The translations under genes and the position numbers were made by a program. A DNA stretch of 64,000 nt, from NCBI RefSeq assembly GCF_004564275.1, contig NZ_SPDV01000017.1:31238-95237 (forward strand). Direction: 5' to 3'. Below are positions 16,878 through 25,706 of this stretch, piece by piece. Under the pieces are notes generated by a model, which saw only the letters and a program-made list of their open reading frames with translations, searched no databases and was not told where the DNA came from. The first letter of the stretch is position 1; each line of letters opens with the position of its first letter. Source of the DNA: Sphingomonas parva (ex Maeng et al. 2020). Its GTDB lineage: Bacteria > Pseudomonadota > Alphaproteobacteria > Sphingomonadales > Sphingomonadaceae.

Positions 16878-18029
16878 GTGTCCACGAGCGCAGTCCAGTC
16901 AGCAGCACCCGCCGGGCGCGACGCAGTCGGCAGCTGGAAGCCCTTTCGGCTTCAGCAGCAACCCTTCTTCGACGACAAGAACCGCGCCTTCTGGATCCTG
17001 CAGTCGGTCGGCTGGGGGGGGTATTTCTTCCTCCGCAGCCTCTCCGGCATCGCCAATAATTTCGGCTTCAACCTGATCATCCACATCGCGCTGCTCACCG
17101 CGACGGGTTATTCGCTGACCCTGCTGATGGCGGCGATGTTCCGGCGGCTGATCAAAATGCGGCCGGTGATGACCTGGGTGAGCTCGATCCTGCTCGTGCT
17201 GATCGCCTCGACGGCATTTTCGGCGATCGAGGTGTGGAGCCATGCCACCTTCATCAAGCCGGGTCTGCGGCCGGAGGGGCTCCAGTTCTTCGGCTCGATC
17301 ATCCTCACCGTCAGCCTGCTGGTCGCCTGGTCCGCGCTCTATTACGGGATCAATTACTACCTCCTGCTGGAGGAACAGAGCGATCGGCTGCTCAGGATCG
17401 AGGGTCAGGCGAGCGCGGCGCAGCTGGCCATGCTGCGCTACCAGCTCAACCCGCACTTCCTGTTCAACACGCTGAATTCGATCTCGACTCTGGTGCTGCT
17501 CAAGCAGACCGAGCGCGCCAACGCGATGCTCTCCCGCCTCTCCTCCTTCCTGCGCTACACCTTGGTCAACGAGCCGACGGGCACCGTCACGGTCGCGCAG
17601 GAAGTGGAGACGCTGAAGCTCTATCTCGAGATCGAGAAGATGCGCTTCGAGGATCGCCTCAGGCCGCGCTTCGACCTCGAAGAGAGCGTCTGCCGCGCGC
17701 GCCTGCCCTCGCTGCTGCTCCAGCCGCTGGTCGAGAATGCGATCAAATATGCGGTGACGCCGCAGGAGGAAGGCGCCGACATCGAGATCGCGGCGCGGCG
17801 GGTGGGCGACCGGGTGGTGATCACCGTCCGGGACACTGGGCCGGGCGCGGAGGACCATTGGGTGAAGGCACAGGAATCCACGGGGGTGGGGCTGGCGAAC
17901 ATCCGTGATCGGCTGGGCCAGGCTTATGGGCCGGACCATAGATTCGAAACGGAATCGAACAGAAATGGGGGCTTCGGCGTTACTATCGAAATTCCATTCC
18001 AGATCGAACCAGCCGAGGAGCCGAAATGA
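16878..18029 (+). CDS. LytS/YehU-type membrane sensor histidine kinase
   Basis: A 383-residue kinase. Residues about 35-165 hold four hydrophobic segments (for example IIHIALLTATGYSLTLLMA), followed by a short coil and a His_kinase domain of the LytS class. The phosphoacceptor His is in LNPHFLFNTLNSI and the ATP-binding region contains VENAIKYA, DTGPGA and GVGLANIRDRL. I chose GTG 16878, with AAGAGGG six bases upstream; an in-frame TTG at 16833 would overlap the peptidase stop. Its stop overlaps the response-regulator start by four bases, so the pair works together. There is no extracellular sensor domain, so the signal is probably sensed in or at the membrane. Confidence 0.92.
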   Translation: MSTSAVQSAAPAGRDAVGSWKPFRLQQQPFFDDKNRAFWILQSVGWGGYFFLRSLSGIANNFGFNLIIHIALLTATGYSLTLLMAAMFRRLIKMRPVMTWVSSILLVLIASTAFSAIEVWSHATFIKPGLRPEGLQFFGSIILTVSLLVAWSALYYGINYYLLLEEQSDRLLRIEGQASAAQLAMLRYQLNPHFLFNTLNSISTLVLLKQTERANAMLSRLSSFLRYTLVNEPTGTVTVAQEVETLKLYLEIEKMRFEDRLRPRFDLEESVCRARLPSLLLQPLVENAIKYAVTPQEEGADIEIAARRVGDRVVITVRDTGPGAEDHWVKAQESTGVGLANIRDRLGQAYGPDHRFETESNRNGGFGVTIEIPFQIEPAEEPK

Positions 18030-18832
18030 CCATTCGCACGATTCTCGTGGACGACGAGCCGCTGGCCATCCAGGGCCTGCAGCTTCGCCTGCAAAGACAC
18101 GAGGACGTCGAGATCGTCGAGACCTGCTCGAACGGTCGTGAGGCGATCCGGGCGATCAAGACCCACAAGCCCGATCTCGTCTTCCTCGACATCCAGATGC
18201 CCGGCTTCGACGGCTTCTCGGTCATCCAGGGCCTGATGGAAGTCGAGCCGCCGCTCTTCGTCTTCGTCACCGCTTATTCCGATCATGCGATCCGCGCCTT
18301 CGAGGCCCAGGCGGTCGACTATCTGATGAAGCCGGTGGAGGAGGACCGTCTTGCCGATACGCTCGATCGGGTGCGCAACCGCCTTGCCGAGAAGCGCGGC
18401 GCCGAGGAGGCGGGCAAGCTGAAGGAGGTGCTTGCCGAGGTTGCGCCCGAGGCGGTCGAGCAGGTCGCCGTTACCGCCGCCGACGAAGCGCCCAACTCCA
18501 ACCGCTACGAGAAATTGATCAACATCAAGGATCGCGGGCAGATCTTTCGGGTCGACGTGGACTCGATCGAGAAGATCGACGCCGCGGGCGATTACATGTG
18601 CATCTACACCGGCGACAACACGCTGATCCTGCGCGAGACGATGAAGGATCTCGAGAAGCGCCTCGATCCGCGCCGCTTCCAGCGGGTCCATCGCAGCTGC
18701 ATCGTCAACCTCGACCAGGTCCGCCAGGTGAAGCCGCACACCAATGGCGAATGCTTCCTGGTTCTGGAGAGCGGCAGCCAGGTGAAGGTGAGCCGCAGCT
18801 ATCGGGACGTCGTCGCGCGGTTCGTTCACTGA
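18026..18832 (+). CDS. LytTR-family response regulator
   Basis: A 268-residue regulator. The receiver domain spans residues 1-120 with the acidic pair DD at 9-10, phosphoacceptor Asp55 in LVFLDIQMPG, Thr in FVTAY and Lys in LMKPVEED. An acidic, Ala-rich linker follows. The LytTR DNA-binding domain occupies about residues 160-268 (INIKDRGQIFRVDVDSIEKI and RFQRVHRSCIVNL). It overlaps the kinase gene by four bases (ATGA). The two secreted-protein genes immediately downstream could be cotranscribed or be its targets. Confidence 0.95.
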   Translation: MTIRTILVDDEPLAIQGLQLRLQRHEDVEIVETCSNGREAIRAIKTHKPDLVFLDIQMPGFDGFSVIQGLMEVEPPLFVFVTAYSDHAIRAFEAQAVDYLMKPVEEDRLADTLDRVRNRLAEKRGAEEAGKLKEVLAEVAPEAVEQVAVTAADEAPNSNRYEKLINIKDRGQIFRVDVDSIEKIDAAGDYMCIYTGDNTLILRETMKDLEKRLDPRRFQRVHRSCIVNLDQVRQVKPHTNGECFLVLESGSQVKVSRSYRDVVARFVH

Positions 18833-18842
18833 GGAGCAGACG

Positions 18843-19160
18843 ATGCTGATTACCCTCTTCCTGCTCCAGGCCGCGTCGGCCGAGATCAAGCCGGACATCG
18901 AGCTCAACATCCACGCCCGGGCCAAATCGGTCGAGATCCAGCAGAAGGGGCAGGCAACGCTCCGCGTCTCTGCCGAACCCGACGCCGGCAGCGCGGTCGA
19001 GGCGACCGTCACGCCGGAGGCGAACGGTCGCACCCAGCTTCGCAATGTCACGGTCGACGTGCGCGGCGCGGCGCGGCTCGGCGAGAGCCTGTCCGTGGAC
19101 GCGGCGGCGCAGGCCGAGCCTGCGCCGAGCACGGGGCCGGAAACCCGCGAGCCCGATTGA
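18843..19160 (+). CDS. Small exported hypothetical protein
   Basis: A 105-residue protein starting at ATG 18843, with GAGGAG nine bases upstream. It begins with a short signal-like segment (MLITLFLLQAASA). The rest is predicted beta-rich and polar (KSVEIQQKGQATLRVSAEP) with an acidic Pro/Glu tail. It follows the LytTR regulator by 10 bases, so it is almost certainly in the same operon. No known domain is recognised. Confidence 0.7.
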   Translation: MLITLFLLQAASAEIKPDIELNIHARAKSVEIQQKGQATLRVSAEPDAGSAVEATVTPEANGRTQLRNVTVDVRGAARLGESLSVDAAAQAEPAPSTGPETREPD

Positions 19161-19193
19161 CGTTACGCCTCCATTCAACAGGGAGAGTATCGC

Positions 19194-19868
19194 ATGCGTT
19201 ATGTTCCGCTGGCGGCGGCTGCCGCCGCTTTCGCCTTGGCCGCAGCCCCCGCAGACGCCCAGAACCGCCGAGAGCAGTCGCGAAACCTGCCGCAGTCGAC
19301 CGCGCTTGCGCAGCAGGTCTCCTCCGGAGGCGAGCAGCCGGACGTACTGCTCGACATTCCAAACATCTCGGTCGACGAGATCACCGTCGACGTGCAGAAT
19401 CTCAATGTCGACATCGCGCTCGACGCACGGCTCGCCAATCTCCTGAAGCTCACCGCGGGCGCCAACGCGAGCATCGATCAGGTGAAGATCCAGATCAAAG
19501 GCGTGCAGGCCACCGCCACGCTCGTCGTGCGGCTCGACAATGTCCGAGCGATCATCGAGCGCACCCTGCAGACGCTCGACAACAACCCGCAGATCGTGAC
19601 CCAATTGCTCTCCACGGTCGACAACACCGTCAACACGGTGGGCGGCGTCGCCAACAACACGGTGAACACGGTCGGCGGCATTGCCGGGACGGCCCTGCGC
19701 AACGGCCAGGTGCTCAATCTCGTCGCCAGCGGCCTGACCCAGGTTTCCCAGACGGTGAACGCCTCCGGCCAGACGGTGCGTCAGGTCCGCGACCGGGCCG
19801 GACAGCTGCTCGAGGTCGTCACCGACAGCGCCAACCGCATCGTCTCTTCGCGGCGGGTGACGCAATAG
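19194..19868 (+). CDS. Exported hypothetical protein with an internal tandem repeat
   Basis: A 224-residue protein with a clear signal peptide (residues 1-22, ending APADAQ). A mid-region is built from amphipathic helices and valine-rich strands (ISVDEITVDVQNLNVDIALD). Residues about 141-165 contain two copies of a short unit related to NNTVNTVGG, encoded by a roughly 33-base tandem duplication. The gene follows the small exported protein by 33 bases, with AGGGAG ahead of its ATG. It closes the M16-kinase-regulator operon. Function is unknown; the position suggests an envelope or surface role linked to that two-component system. Confidence 0.75.
   Translation: MRYVPLAAAAAAFALAAAPADAQNRREQSRNLPQSTALAQQVSSGGEQPDVLLDIPNISVDEITVDVQNLNVDIALDARLANLLKLTAGANASIDQVKIQIKGVQATATLVVRLDNVRAIIERTLQTLDNNPQIVTQLLSTVDNTVNTVGGVANNTVNTVGGIAGTALRNGQVLNLVASGLTQVSQTVNASGQTVRQVRDRAGQLLEVVTDSANRIVSSRRVTQ
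19621..19690 (+). repeat. Tandem duplication within a secreted-protein gene
   Basis: Two adjacent units of about 33 bases share ACAACAC-GT-AACACGGT-GGCGGC. They encode two copies of a peptide related to NNTVNTVGG. Unit two differs from unit one at several third-position bases, so it is an old or selected duplication. Confidence 0.65.
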
Positions 19869-19914
19869 ACAGGATCGCCCGCCGGGCGTAGCCTCGCTTC
19901 GAGAAGGGCTCGCC

Positions 19915-20679
19915 ATGGGCATCTGGGAGGACAAGGCTCGCCATTTTGCCTCGCTGCATCGCCGCGGCGATCCGCTCATCCTGTTCAACGTCTGGGATGC
20001 GGGCAGCGCGGCGACGGTGGCGGAGGCCGGTGCGCAGGCGATCGCCACCGGCAGCTGGTCGGTGGCGGCATCCCATGGCGCGCCCGACGGCGAGGCGATC
20101 CCGCTCGATCTCGTTCTCGCCAATGCCCGGCGTATCTGCGAGGCGGTCGTGCTCCCGGTCACGGTCGATTTCGAAGGGGCCTAGTCCGCCGATCCGGGCC
20201 GGGCCGCCGCCAATGTCGCGGCGCTTGCGGAGACCGGCGCGGTCGGCTGCAACCTCGAGGACCGCGTGGTCGGCGGGGAGGGCCTGCATGCGGCGGCGAG
20301 CCAGTCCGAGCGGATCGCCGCCATCCGCGCGGCGACGCCCGTTGGCTTCTTCATCAACGCCCGCACCGACTGCTTCCTCGCGGTGGCCGCTGTCGAGCAC
20401 GAGACGAGGATCGCCGACGCGCTCGATCGTGCCCGCGCCTACGCCGAGGCGGGGGCGGACGGCCTGTTCGTGCCGGGGCTGCGCGATCCAGCACTGATCG
20501 CGCAGATCTGCGAGGAGAGTCCGCTGCCGGTGAACATCATGGTCTCGCCCGGAACCCCTTCGCTCGCCCGGCTTGCCAGCCTCGGCGCAGCAAGGATCAG
20601 CCATGCCGGCGCGCCGTGGCGGCTCGCCATGCAGGGTCTCGCCGAGGCGGCGGCGATTGCCCATCGGAGGGAAGGCTAA
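19915..20679 (+). pseudogene. Isocitrate lyase/PEP mutase family gene interrupted by an in-frame TAG
   Basis: A 254-codon frame that would encode a PEP mutase/isocitrate lyase-superfamily protein. These are TIM-barrel enzymes that make or break C-C or C-P bonds in oxaloacetate-like acids. Family blocks are intact before the break (LILFNVWDAGSAATVAEAGA, ATGSWSVAASHG, PVTVDFEG) and after it (GCNLEDRVVGG, FFINARTDCF, GADGLFVPG). Codon 90 at 20182-20184 is TAG, where the family usually has Tyr in DFEGGY. No frameshift is needed to join the halves. It may be a recent nonsense mutation, an assembly error, or a read-through codon. ATG 19915 is assigned as start. The VOC gene overlaps its stop (TAATG). 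Confidence 0.8.
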
Positions 20680-21050
20680 TGGCAAAGGTCACCGGCCTCG
20701 GAGGGCTTTTCTACAAGGTCGAGGATCCGGAGCGGACAGCCCGCTGGTATCTGGAGATACTCGGGGTCGGCGGCGAATGGGGGCCGGTCTTCCGCTTCGC
20801 CGGGCAGCACGACGGCTACAGCCTTCTTTCGCCGTTCAAGGCGACGAGCGACTATTTCGCGCCGAGCGAGGCGCCGTTCATGATCAACCTGCGGGTCGAT
20901 GATCTCGAGGCCTTCCTTGCCGATCTCGAGACAAAGGGCATCGAAATCCTCGGCCGTCAGGACGAGGATTATGGCAAGTTCGCCTGGATCCTCGATCCGG
21001 ACGAAATCAAGGTCGAGCTGTGGCAGCAGATCGGTCCCGCGCCCGAGTGA
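20679..21050 (+). CDS. VOC family protein (glyoxalase/dioxygenase fold)
   Basis: A 123-residue protein of the vicinal-oxygen-chelate superfamily. It opens GLGGLFYKVEDPERTARWY, the first beta-alpha-beta module with the usual Trp-Tyr pair, and ends FAWILDPDEIKVELWQQ, containing the conserved C-terminal glutamate that binds metal. Proteins this size are two-module monomers that dimerise. The reaction is not predictable; family members include glyoxalases, antibiotic-resistance proteins and dioxygenases. The ATG overlaps the stop of the PEP mutase-like gene (TAATG), implying coupled expression. Confidence 0.88.
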   Translation: MAKVTGLGGLFYKVEDPERTARWYLEILGVGGEWGPVFRFAGQHDGYSLLSPFKATSDYFAPSEAPFMINLRVDDLEAFLADLETKGIEILGRQDEDYGKFAWILDPDEIKVELWQQIGPAPE

Positions 21051-21084
21051 CCCCAAGCGCCGGCGGGCGACCGGCGCCAGCGCC

Positions 21085-21228
21085 TCACATGTAGCGGAAG
21101 CGCACGCGGGCCATATCGGCGTCGCCCCCCTCGTCGGCCACCTGCGCGTTCGCCGTGCCGGCAACGCTGGACAGAATCGCCGCAGCCAGCAGGCCGCCGA
21201 GGCCTCGTCGACACCGCCCGGCCGTCAG
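21085..21228 (-). pseudogene. Possible small secreted-protein gene without a start codon
   Basis: This frame reads LGGLLAAAILSSVAGTANAQ, a convincing signal peptide with an AxA cleavage site, followed by a short acidic mature part ending MARVRFRYM and TGA at 21085. No ATG, GTG or TTG is available between the permease stop (21225) and the signal peptide. An ATG sits out of frame at the permease end (ATGATTCGCTGA). It may be a frameshifted remnant, or start inside the permease gene in another frame. Evidence is only the peptide pattern. Confidence 0.3.
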
Positions 21229-22505
21229 CGAATCATCTCCCCGGCACCGCCGACGGCCTCGCCTGCGGCTTCCGCCGCGGCTCCGCCGGAGCGTCTTCCC
21301 CAGCTCTTGCGCGGCCTGCCGTCGCCTTCGCCGGACTTCAGCACGTTGCGGCGGAACAGCGAGGCGCCCAGCAGGATGATCAGCCACACCCAAAGGGCCT
21401 GCCAGGCGAGGGCGGCGAGATGCGGCCAGATCTCCTCCAGCTGCGCGCCCCGTGCGAGCATCGCGAGCGGTGAGCTCAGCGGGAAGATCGCCGCGCCGAG
21501 GCCGATCAGGCTGTTCGGCTGGCCCACGGCCATCGAGGCGAGGAGGAAGAGCAGGATCTGACCGACCGTGACCGGCATCGACAGCGTCTGCACCTCGCGA
21601 ACCGAATTCGCCTGGCTTCCGATGCCGAGGAACAGAGCGCCGAGCAGCAGGTAATTGGCCGCGTAATAAAGCAATCCGAGCAGCAGGAAGAGCGGCCAGC
21701 CGACCGCCGGCTGCGGAAGGCCGCCGATCCCTCCGCCCCAGATCGTCGCAGCGACGATCGCGCCGGCCGCCCAGACGGCGACCCCGACCAGCGAGATGGC
21801 GAGCATCGAGACGAGCTTGCCGACGAAGATGGCGTCGATCGGCACGGCCGCGGCGAGCACTTCGATGATCTTGTTGCTCTTCTCCTCGAGCAGGTTCGAC
21901 AGCAGCATGCCGGCGAGCAGCACCGTCAGCATGAACAGCAGCAGCTGCCCGGCCCGCGCGGTGACGGCGCGCATCGTCGCGACATTGCCGGCCGATTCCG
22001 CAACCCGGACGACGTGGATCTCGGTAGGCGCCACCGGCGTGCGTGCGAGGGCGCGGGCATGCCGCGCCTCATCCAGGATCAGCGACATCTCGGTGCGGAC
22101 CTGGCCCTCCTCGCTGATCGAGCCGGTAAGGGTCGGGCGGTCGAGCCCCCCGGTCAGCACGGCGACGATCTTCTTGTCCTTGGCGCCCAGCAGGCGCTCC
22201 GTCTGGTCGGCTATGTCGTAATCGGGATCGGCACGATAAAGGGCGGGAAGGTCGTGTTCCTCGAACGCCGGCTCGAGCCGCTGGCGGGCCGCCTCGATCG
22301 GCCCGAACTCGGCGGGGGAGGCGATCACCGCGACCGTGGCCTGCACGTCCTGGCGCGCCATCTTCTCGGTCATGTTCCCCATCGCCACGGAGATTCCGAT
22401 GATCAGCAGCGGCCCAAGCAGGAAGAACAGGAAGGTGCGGGACCAGACGGTCGCCATGAAGTCGCGGCGACCGACCACGAAAGCGGCTTGAACGAAGCGT
22501 TTCAT
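21225..22505 (-). CDS. ABC-2 type exporter permease (NatB-like)
   Basis: A 426-residue inner-membrane protein with one N-terminal transmembrane helix (FLFFLLGPLLIIGISVAMG), a large extracytoplasmic domain to about residue 170, and five or six helices in the C-terminal half (for example LISLVG-type and LLYYAANYLLLGALFLG stretches). This layout is that of NatB/YhaP-type permeases that export Na+ or organic compounds. It overlaps the ATP-binding gene by four bases and forms an exporter with it. The tail (about 390-426) is Gly/Arg/Ala-rich and likely disordered. Confidence 0.9.
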   Translation of the reverse strand: MKRFVQAAFVVGRRDFMATVWSRTFLFFLLGPLLIIGISVAMGNMTEKMARQDVQATVAVIASPAEFGPIEAARQRLEPAFEEHDLPALYRADPDYDIADQTERLLGAKDKKIVAVLTGGLDRPTLTGSISEEGQVRTEMSLILDEARHARALARTPVAPTEIHVVRVAESAGNVATMRAVTARAGQLLLFMLTVLLAGMLLSNLLEEKSNKIIEVLAAAVPIDAIFVGKLVSMLAISLVGVAVWAAGAIVAATIWGGGIGGLPQPAVGWPLFLLLGLLYYAANYLLLGALFLGIGSQANSVREVQTLSMPVTVGQILLFLLASMAVGQPNSLIGLGAAIFPLSSPLAMLARGAQLEEIWPHLAALAWQALWVWLIILLGASLFRRNVLKSGEGDGRPRKSWGRRSGGAAAEAAGEAVGGAGEMIR

Positions 22506-23434
22506 CGGGTCGCCTGCTCCTGCATCTGGCGCGCCGCCGCCTCACCGGCGATGGCGACGAAAGCGTCGTGAAGGCCGGGCCGCTCGATCGACAGCTCCTC
22601 GATGCCGGCGCCGCCGTCGATCAGCGCCTTGAGCAGCGGCTCGATCCCCGACGAAGGCAGCTCGAACTGCCAGATTCCGTCGTCCCGCGTCGTCCCGGCG
22701 GGCAGGGCGGTGCGCCAGCCGCCGTCGGCGACGCGGGTGCGAAGACGGACCTGCGGGCGCAACCGGTCGCGCGCGTCCGCGACAGTGCCCTCGAAACGGA
22801 TGCGACCCCCGGCAATGATCGCGACGCGCTCGCACAGCCGCTCGGCATGCGCGATGACGTGGGTGGAAAAGATCACGGTCGTGCCGCTGGCCGCCTGCTC
22901 GCGGATCAGCGTCTCAAGCCGCCCCTGGTTGATCGCGTCGAGGCCCGAGAAGGGCTCGTCCAGGACGATCAGTCCCGGCTTGTGCACGATCGTGCCGAAC
23001 AGCTGGACGGTCTGGGCCATGCCCTTGGACAGCGACTTGATCGGCTTGTCGACATAGTCGCCCAGGCCGTTGTCGCGGAGCAGCCCGGCGCCCCGCGTGC
23101 GGCCGATCGAAAGGGGGAGCCCGCGGAGCGCGCCCATGAAGGCGATCGACTCCCGCGCCGTCATCGAAGGGTAGAGGCCGCGTTCCTCGGGCAGATAGCC
23201 CACCCGCCCGGCGGCCTCCAGCGGTTCGCTATGGCCGAGCAGGCTGCGCTCCCCGGCGTCCGGATCGATGATGCCGAGCAGCATCCGCAAGGTCGTCGTC
23301 TTGCCGGCGCCGTTCGGTCCGAGAATGCCGTAGATGCTGCCCTGCGGCACCGCGATATCGACGCCGTCGACCGCCGTCTTCCCGTCGAAAGCCTTGAACA
23401 GGCCTTTCGCCTCAATAGCTAAGCCATTCACCAC
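22502..23434 (-). CDS. ABC transporter ATP-binding protein (NatA-like)
   Basis: About 310 residues. Walker A GPNGAGKTTT, signature SLSKGMAQ, Walker B LIVLDEP and the switch His in STHV are visible in order. A C-terminal extension of about 90 residues follows, as in NatA-type exporters. I place the start at a GTG (23434; a second GTG is the next codon), just after an AAGGGGAAGGG ribosome site; upstream codons in frame belong to the divergent queG region. It partners the NatB-like permease, which overlaps its stop by four bases. The exported substrate is unknown. Confidence 0.92.
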   Translation of the reverse strand: MVNGLAIEAKGLFKAFDGKTAVDGVDIAVPQGSIYGILGPNGAGKTTTLRMLLGIIDPDAGERSLLGHSEPLEAAGRVGYLPEERGLYPSMTARESIAFMGALRGLPLSIGRTRGAGLLRDNGLGDYVDKPIKSLSKGMAQTVQLFGTIVHKPGLIVLDEPFSGLDAINQGRLETLIREQAASGTTVIFSTHVIAHAERLCERVAIIAGGRIRFEGTVADARDRLRPQVRLRTRVADGGWRTALPAGTTRDDGIWQFELPSSGIEPLLKALIDGGAGIEELSIERPGLHDAFVAIAGEAAARQMQEQATR

Positions 23435-23471
23435 GGTGCCCTTCCCCTTGATGCTGTGGTAGCGGTGAGCG

Positions 23472-24551
23472 ATGAACCAAGGCAAGCCCGGGCTGCGCGA
23501 GAGGCTGGAGGCGAAGGCGAGGGAGCTCGGCTTCGCCGCCTTCGGCGTCGCACGGGCCGATGCCGCGCCGAAAAGCGGCGAGCGGCTGAGGGAATGGCTG
23601 GCGAGCGGCGCCCATGGCGAGATGATGTGGATGGAGGAGCGGGCCGAGCATCGCGCCTCCCCCGCCGGCCTGTGGCCGGACGTGCGCTCGGTCATTTCGC
23701 TGGGCATGAGCTACGCCCCGGCGGTGGATCCGCTCGCCCTCGCCGCGCGGCCGGAGATCGGACGGATATCGGTCTACGCCCAGGGCAGCGATTATCACGA
23801 CGTCGTGAAGAAGGCGCTGAAGGCGCTCGCGCGCTGGCTGGTCGAGGAGGCGGGTTGCGAGCTGAAGGTGTTCGTCGATACCGCCCCGGTGATGGAGAAG
23901 CCCCTGGCCGAAGCCGCCGGGCTTGGGTGGCAGGGCAAGCACACCAATCTGGTCAGCCGGTCCGACGGCAGCTGGCTCTTCCTGGGCGCGATCTACACGA
24001 CGCTCGAGCTCGAGCCGCATTTCGGCGCGGCGCCCGCCCCGCACCGGGTCCATTGCGGTAGCTGCTCCGCCTGCCTCGACGCCTGTCCGACCGGCGCCTT
24101 TCCGGCGCCGTTCCGGCTCGATGCCCGACGTTGCATCTCCTACCTCACCATCGAGCACAAGGGACCTATTCCCGAGGAATTCCGCGGCGCGATCGGCAAC
24201 CGGATCTACGGTTGTGACGATTGCCTCTCGGTCTGCCCATGGAATCGATTCGCCGATACGGCGCGACGCAACCGCGCCTTCCTGCCGCGCGCAGAGCTGG
24301 TCGCGCCCGAGCTTTCCGACATCCTGGCTCTGGACGATGCCGGCTTCCGGCGCGTCTTCGCCGGCTCGCCGATCAAGCGGATCGGCCGCAACCGAATGGT
24401 TCGCAATGCGGCGATCGCGGCCGGCAACAGCGGCCGTGCGGAGCTGGCTCCGGTGCTGGAGAGGCTGACTGCCGACGAGGATCCGGTCGTGGCGGAAGCG
24501 GCGCGCTGGGCGCTCGCCAGGCTGCAGCCCCTGCTAAGCGCCGAAGTCTAG
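23472..24551 (+). CDS. queG: Epoxyqueuosine reductase QueG
   Basis: A 359-residue cytoplasmic enzyme performing the last step of queuosine synthesis in tRNA, reducing epoxyqueuosine with cobalamin and two [4Fe-4S] clusters. Cluster ligands are the two ferredoxin motifs: [15 protein letters not shown] and [10 protein letters not shown]. The N-terminal DUF1730 segment and a C-terminal HEAT-like helical region (residues 290-359) complete the family layout. It is divergent from the ABC genes. Its TAG stop shares a CTAG palindrome with the stop of the converging gene. Together with mnmA it is the second wobble-base modification gene in the window. Confidence 0.97.
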   Translation: MNQGKPGLRERLEAKARELGFAAFGVARADAAPKSGERLREWLASGAHGEMMWMEERAEHRASPAGLWPDVRSVISLGMSYAPAVDPLALAARPEIGRISVYAQGSDYHDVVKKALKALARWLVEEAGCELKVFVDTAPVMEKPLAEAAGLGWQGKHTNLVSRSDGSWLFLGAIYTTLELEPHFGAAPAPHRVHCGSCSACLDACPTGAFPAPFRLDARRCISYLTIEHKGPIPEEFRGAIGNRIYGCDDCLSVCPWNRFADTARRNRAFLPRAELVAPELSDILALDDAGFRRVFAGSPIKRIGRNRMVRNAAIAAGNSGRAELAPVLERLTADEDPVVAEAARWALARLQPLLSAEV

Positions 24552-24931
24552 CGCGCCTTGTGACCGAGCGCGGCGACGCAGCTCGCGCGGTCGAAATCGC
24601 CGCCGTCGGGAAGCCGCGCATCGACATGGGTGGCGATTGGCTCCCCGCCGCCGCGCGGGGGATAGAAATAGACGTCGAGAACGCAGGCGGGGCCGGCGAA
24701 TTGCAGCTTTCGTGCGGCCCCCTCTCGAAGGTCGAGCTCGGGGCGGCCGAATTGCCCTTCCACCACCCGCGCGGTTCGCCCGATCACGCTCTCCAGCCCG
24801 GCGACGCTGTAGCTCTGCACCCGGACCGGCTGACCAGCCGGAGCCGGAGCATCGACGGCTCGCGGCGCGCAGGCGGTCGCCGTCACCGCGGCCGCGAGCA
24901 GGAGAGGAAGGCTGCGCGGCATGAGCGTCAT
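24548..24931 (-). CDS. Putative lipoprotein of unknown function
   Basis: A 127-residue protein. It has an N-terminal hydrophobic stretch followed by TATAC, a weak lipobox with a candidate lipidated Cys near residue 21, so export is likely and lipidation possible. The body has a paired-cysteine beta domain: [13 protein letters not shown] and a second Cys in [11 protein letters not shown]. The ATG overlaps the stop of the upstream EI24 gene by four bases. The stop codon pairs with queG's in a CTAG palindrome. The [26 protein letters not shown] block recalls sphingomonad lipoproteins, but no function is known. Confidence 0.75.
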   Translation of the reverse strand: MTLMPRSLPLLLAAAVTATACAPRAVDAPAPAGQPVRVQSYSVAGLESVIGRTARVVEGQFGRPELDLREGAARKLQFAGPACVLDVYFYPPRGGGEPIATHVDARLPDGGDFDRASCVAALGHKAR

Positions 24932-25608
24932 CTTTGGTCCCGGTGAAACAAATGCGTGGCGGCCGCAGCGCTGACCAGCGGCGCCAGCAGATTGGCAAAG
25001 GGGATCAGAAATAGCCATGTGGAAATGAGCCCAAGCGCCGCGCGCTGCACCCGTGTCGCCGCGAGCCATCGCTCGAGCGCCGCTCCCTGGAGATGTCGCG
25101 CCGCCACCATCTCGCCGAGGTCGCGGCCGAGCGCGAGAGCATTCACCGCGGAGAAGAGAAGGAGCGGGCCGATTCCTGTGACCAGCAGCAGCAGGTAGAA
25201 GGGCGCGGCGAGCAGGTTCCATAACAGGATGCGTCCCGCTGATCGCAAGGACAGGCTGAGGGAACGGGCGAAGGGCAGCGGCCGGCTCCGCGCCCGCGGA
25301 TAATGGAGCGCCTCCACCGCGTCGACGATCTCGTCGCTGAACAGGCCGATCACCGCGATCGCGATCGCCGGGAAGAGGAACCACAGTCCAAGCAGCCCCG
25401 CGAGCAGCGCGACGGCGGTTCCACCACTACCGCCGAGGGGGCAGCTGGCGGAGACCAGGCTGCACGGGTCGGTCCCGGAGAGCAGCCAGCCGATCGCGCC
25501 TGCCGCCGCGGCGAACAGGAACAGGGTGAGGAGAATGGATTTCGCCAGCACCTTCAGGAAGGCACGGTCGCCGAGCTGGCCGGCGGCGCGGAGGAAGGCC
25601 CTGAGCAT
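24928..25608 (-). CDS. EI24 / CysZ-like membrane protein
   Basis: About 226 residues with four to six transmembrane helices (ILLTLFLFAAAAGAIGWLL, LLAGLLGLWFLFPAIAIAV, LLWNLLAAPFYLLLLV, LISTWLFLIPFANLLAP). The arrangement fits the EI24 domain family, whose bacterial CysZ member brings sulfate into the cytoplasm. I start at ATG 25608, with AAGG upstream; an ATG at 25692 would run into the divergent adenosine kinase promoter. No cysteine-synthesis genes are adjacent, so a sulfate role is not supported by context. It is coupled to the lipoprotein gene downstream. Confidence 0.8.
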   Translation of the reverse strand: MLRAFLRAAGQLGDRAFLKVLAKSILLTLFLFAAAAGAIGWLLSGTDPCSLVSASCPLGGSGGTAVALLAGLLGLWFLFPAIAIAVIGLFSDEIVDAVEALHYPRARSRPLPFARSLSLSLRSAGRILLWNLLAAPFYLLLLVTGIGPLLLFSAVNALALGRDLGEMVAARHLQGAALERWLAATRVQRAALGLISTWLFLIPFANLLAPLVSAAAATHLFHRDQR

Positions 25609-25706
25609 GCGCCTTGCTGGCCCTGTCGGCGCCGCAGGGTCAAGCGGTTGATCGGGCGCGGCGGGCGGGCTAGGGCCCGCGCTTTCCCGCAACGAAAGAT
25701 CTGCCC

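Noticed and set aside
13855..16908. A 1017-codon open frame antisense to the M16 peptidase
   Set aside because: It mirrors the third-codon-position bias of the sense gene, has no ribosome site, and its composition is Ala/Arg/Asp-rich without motifs. The M16 motifs on the plus strand are unambiguous.
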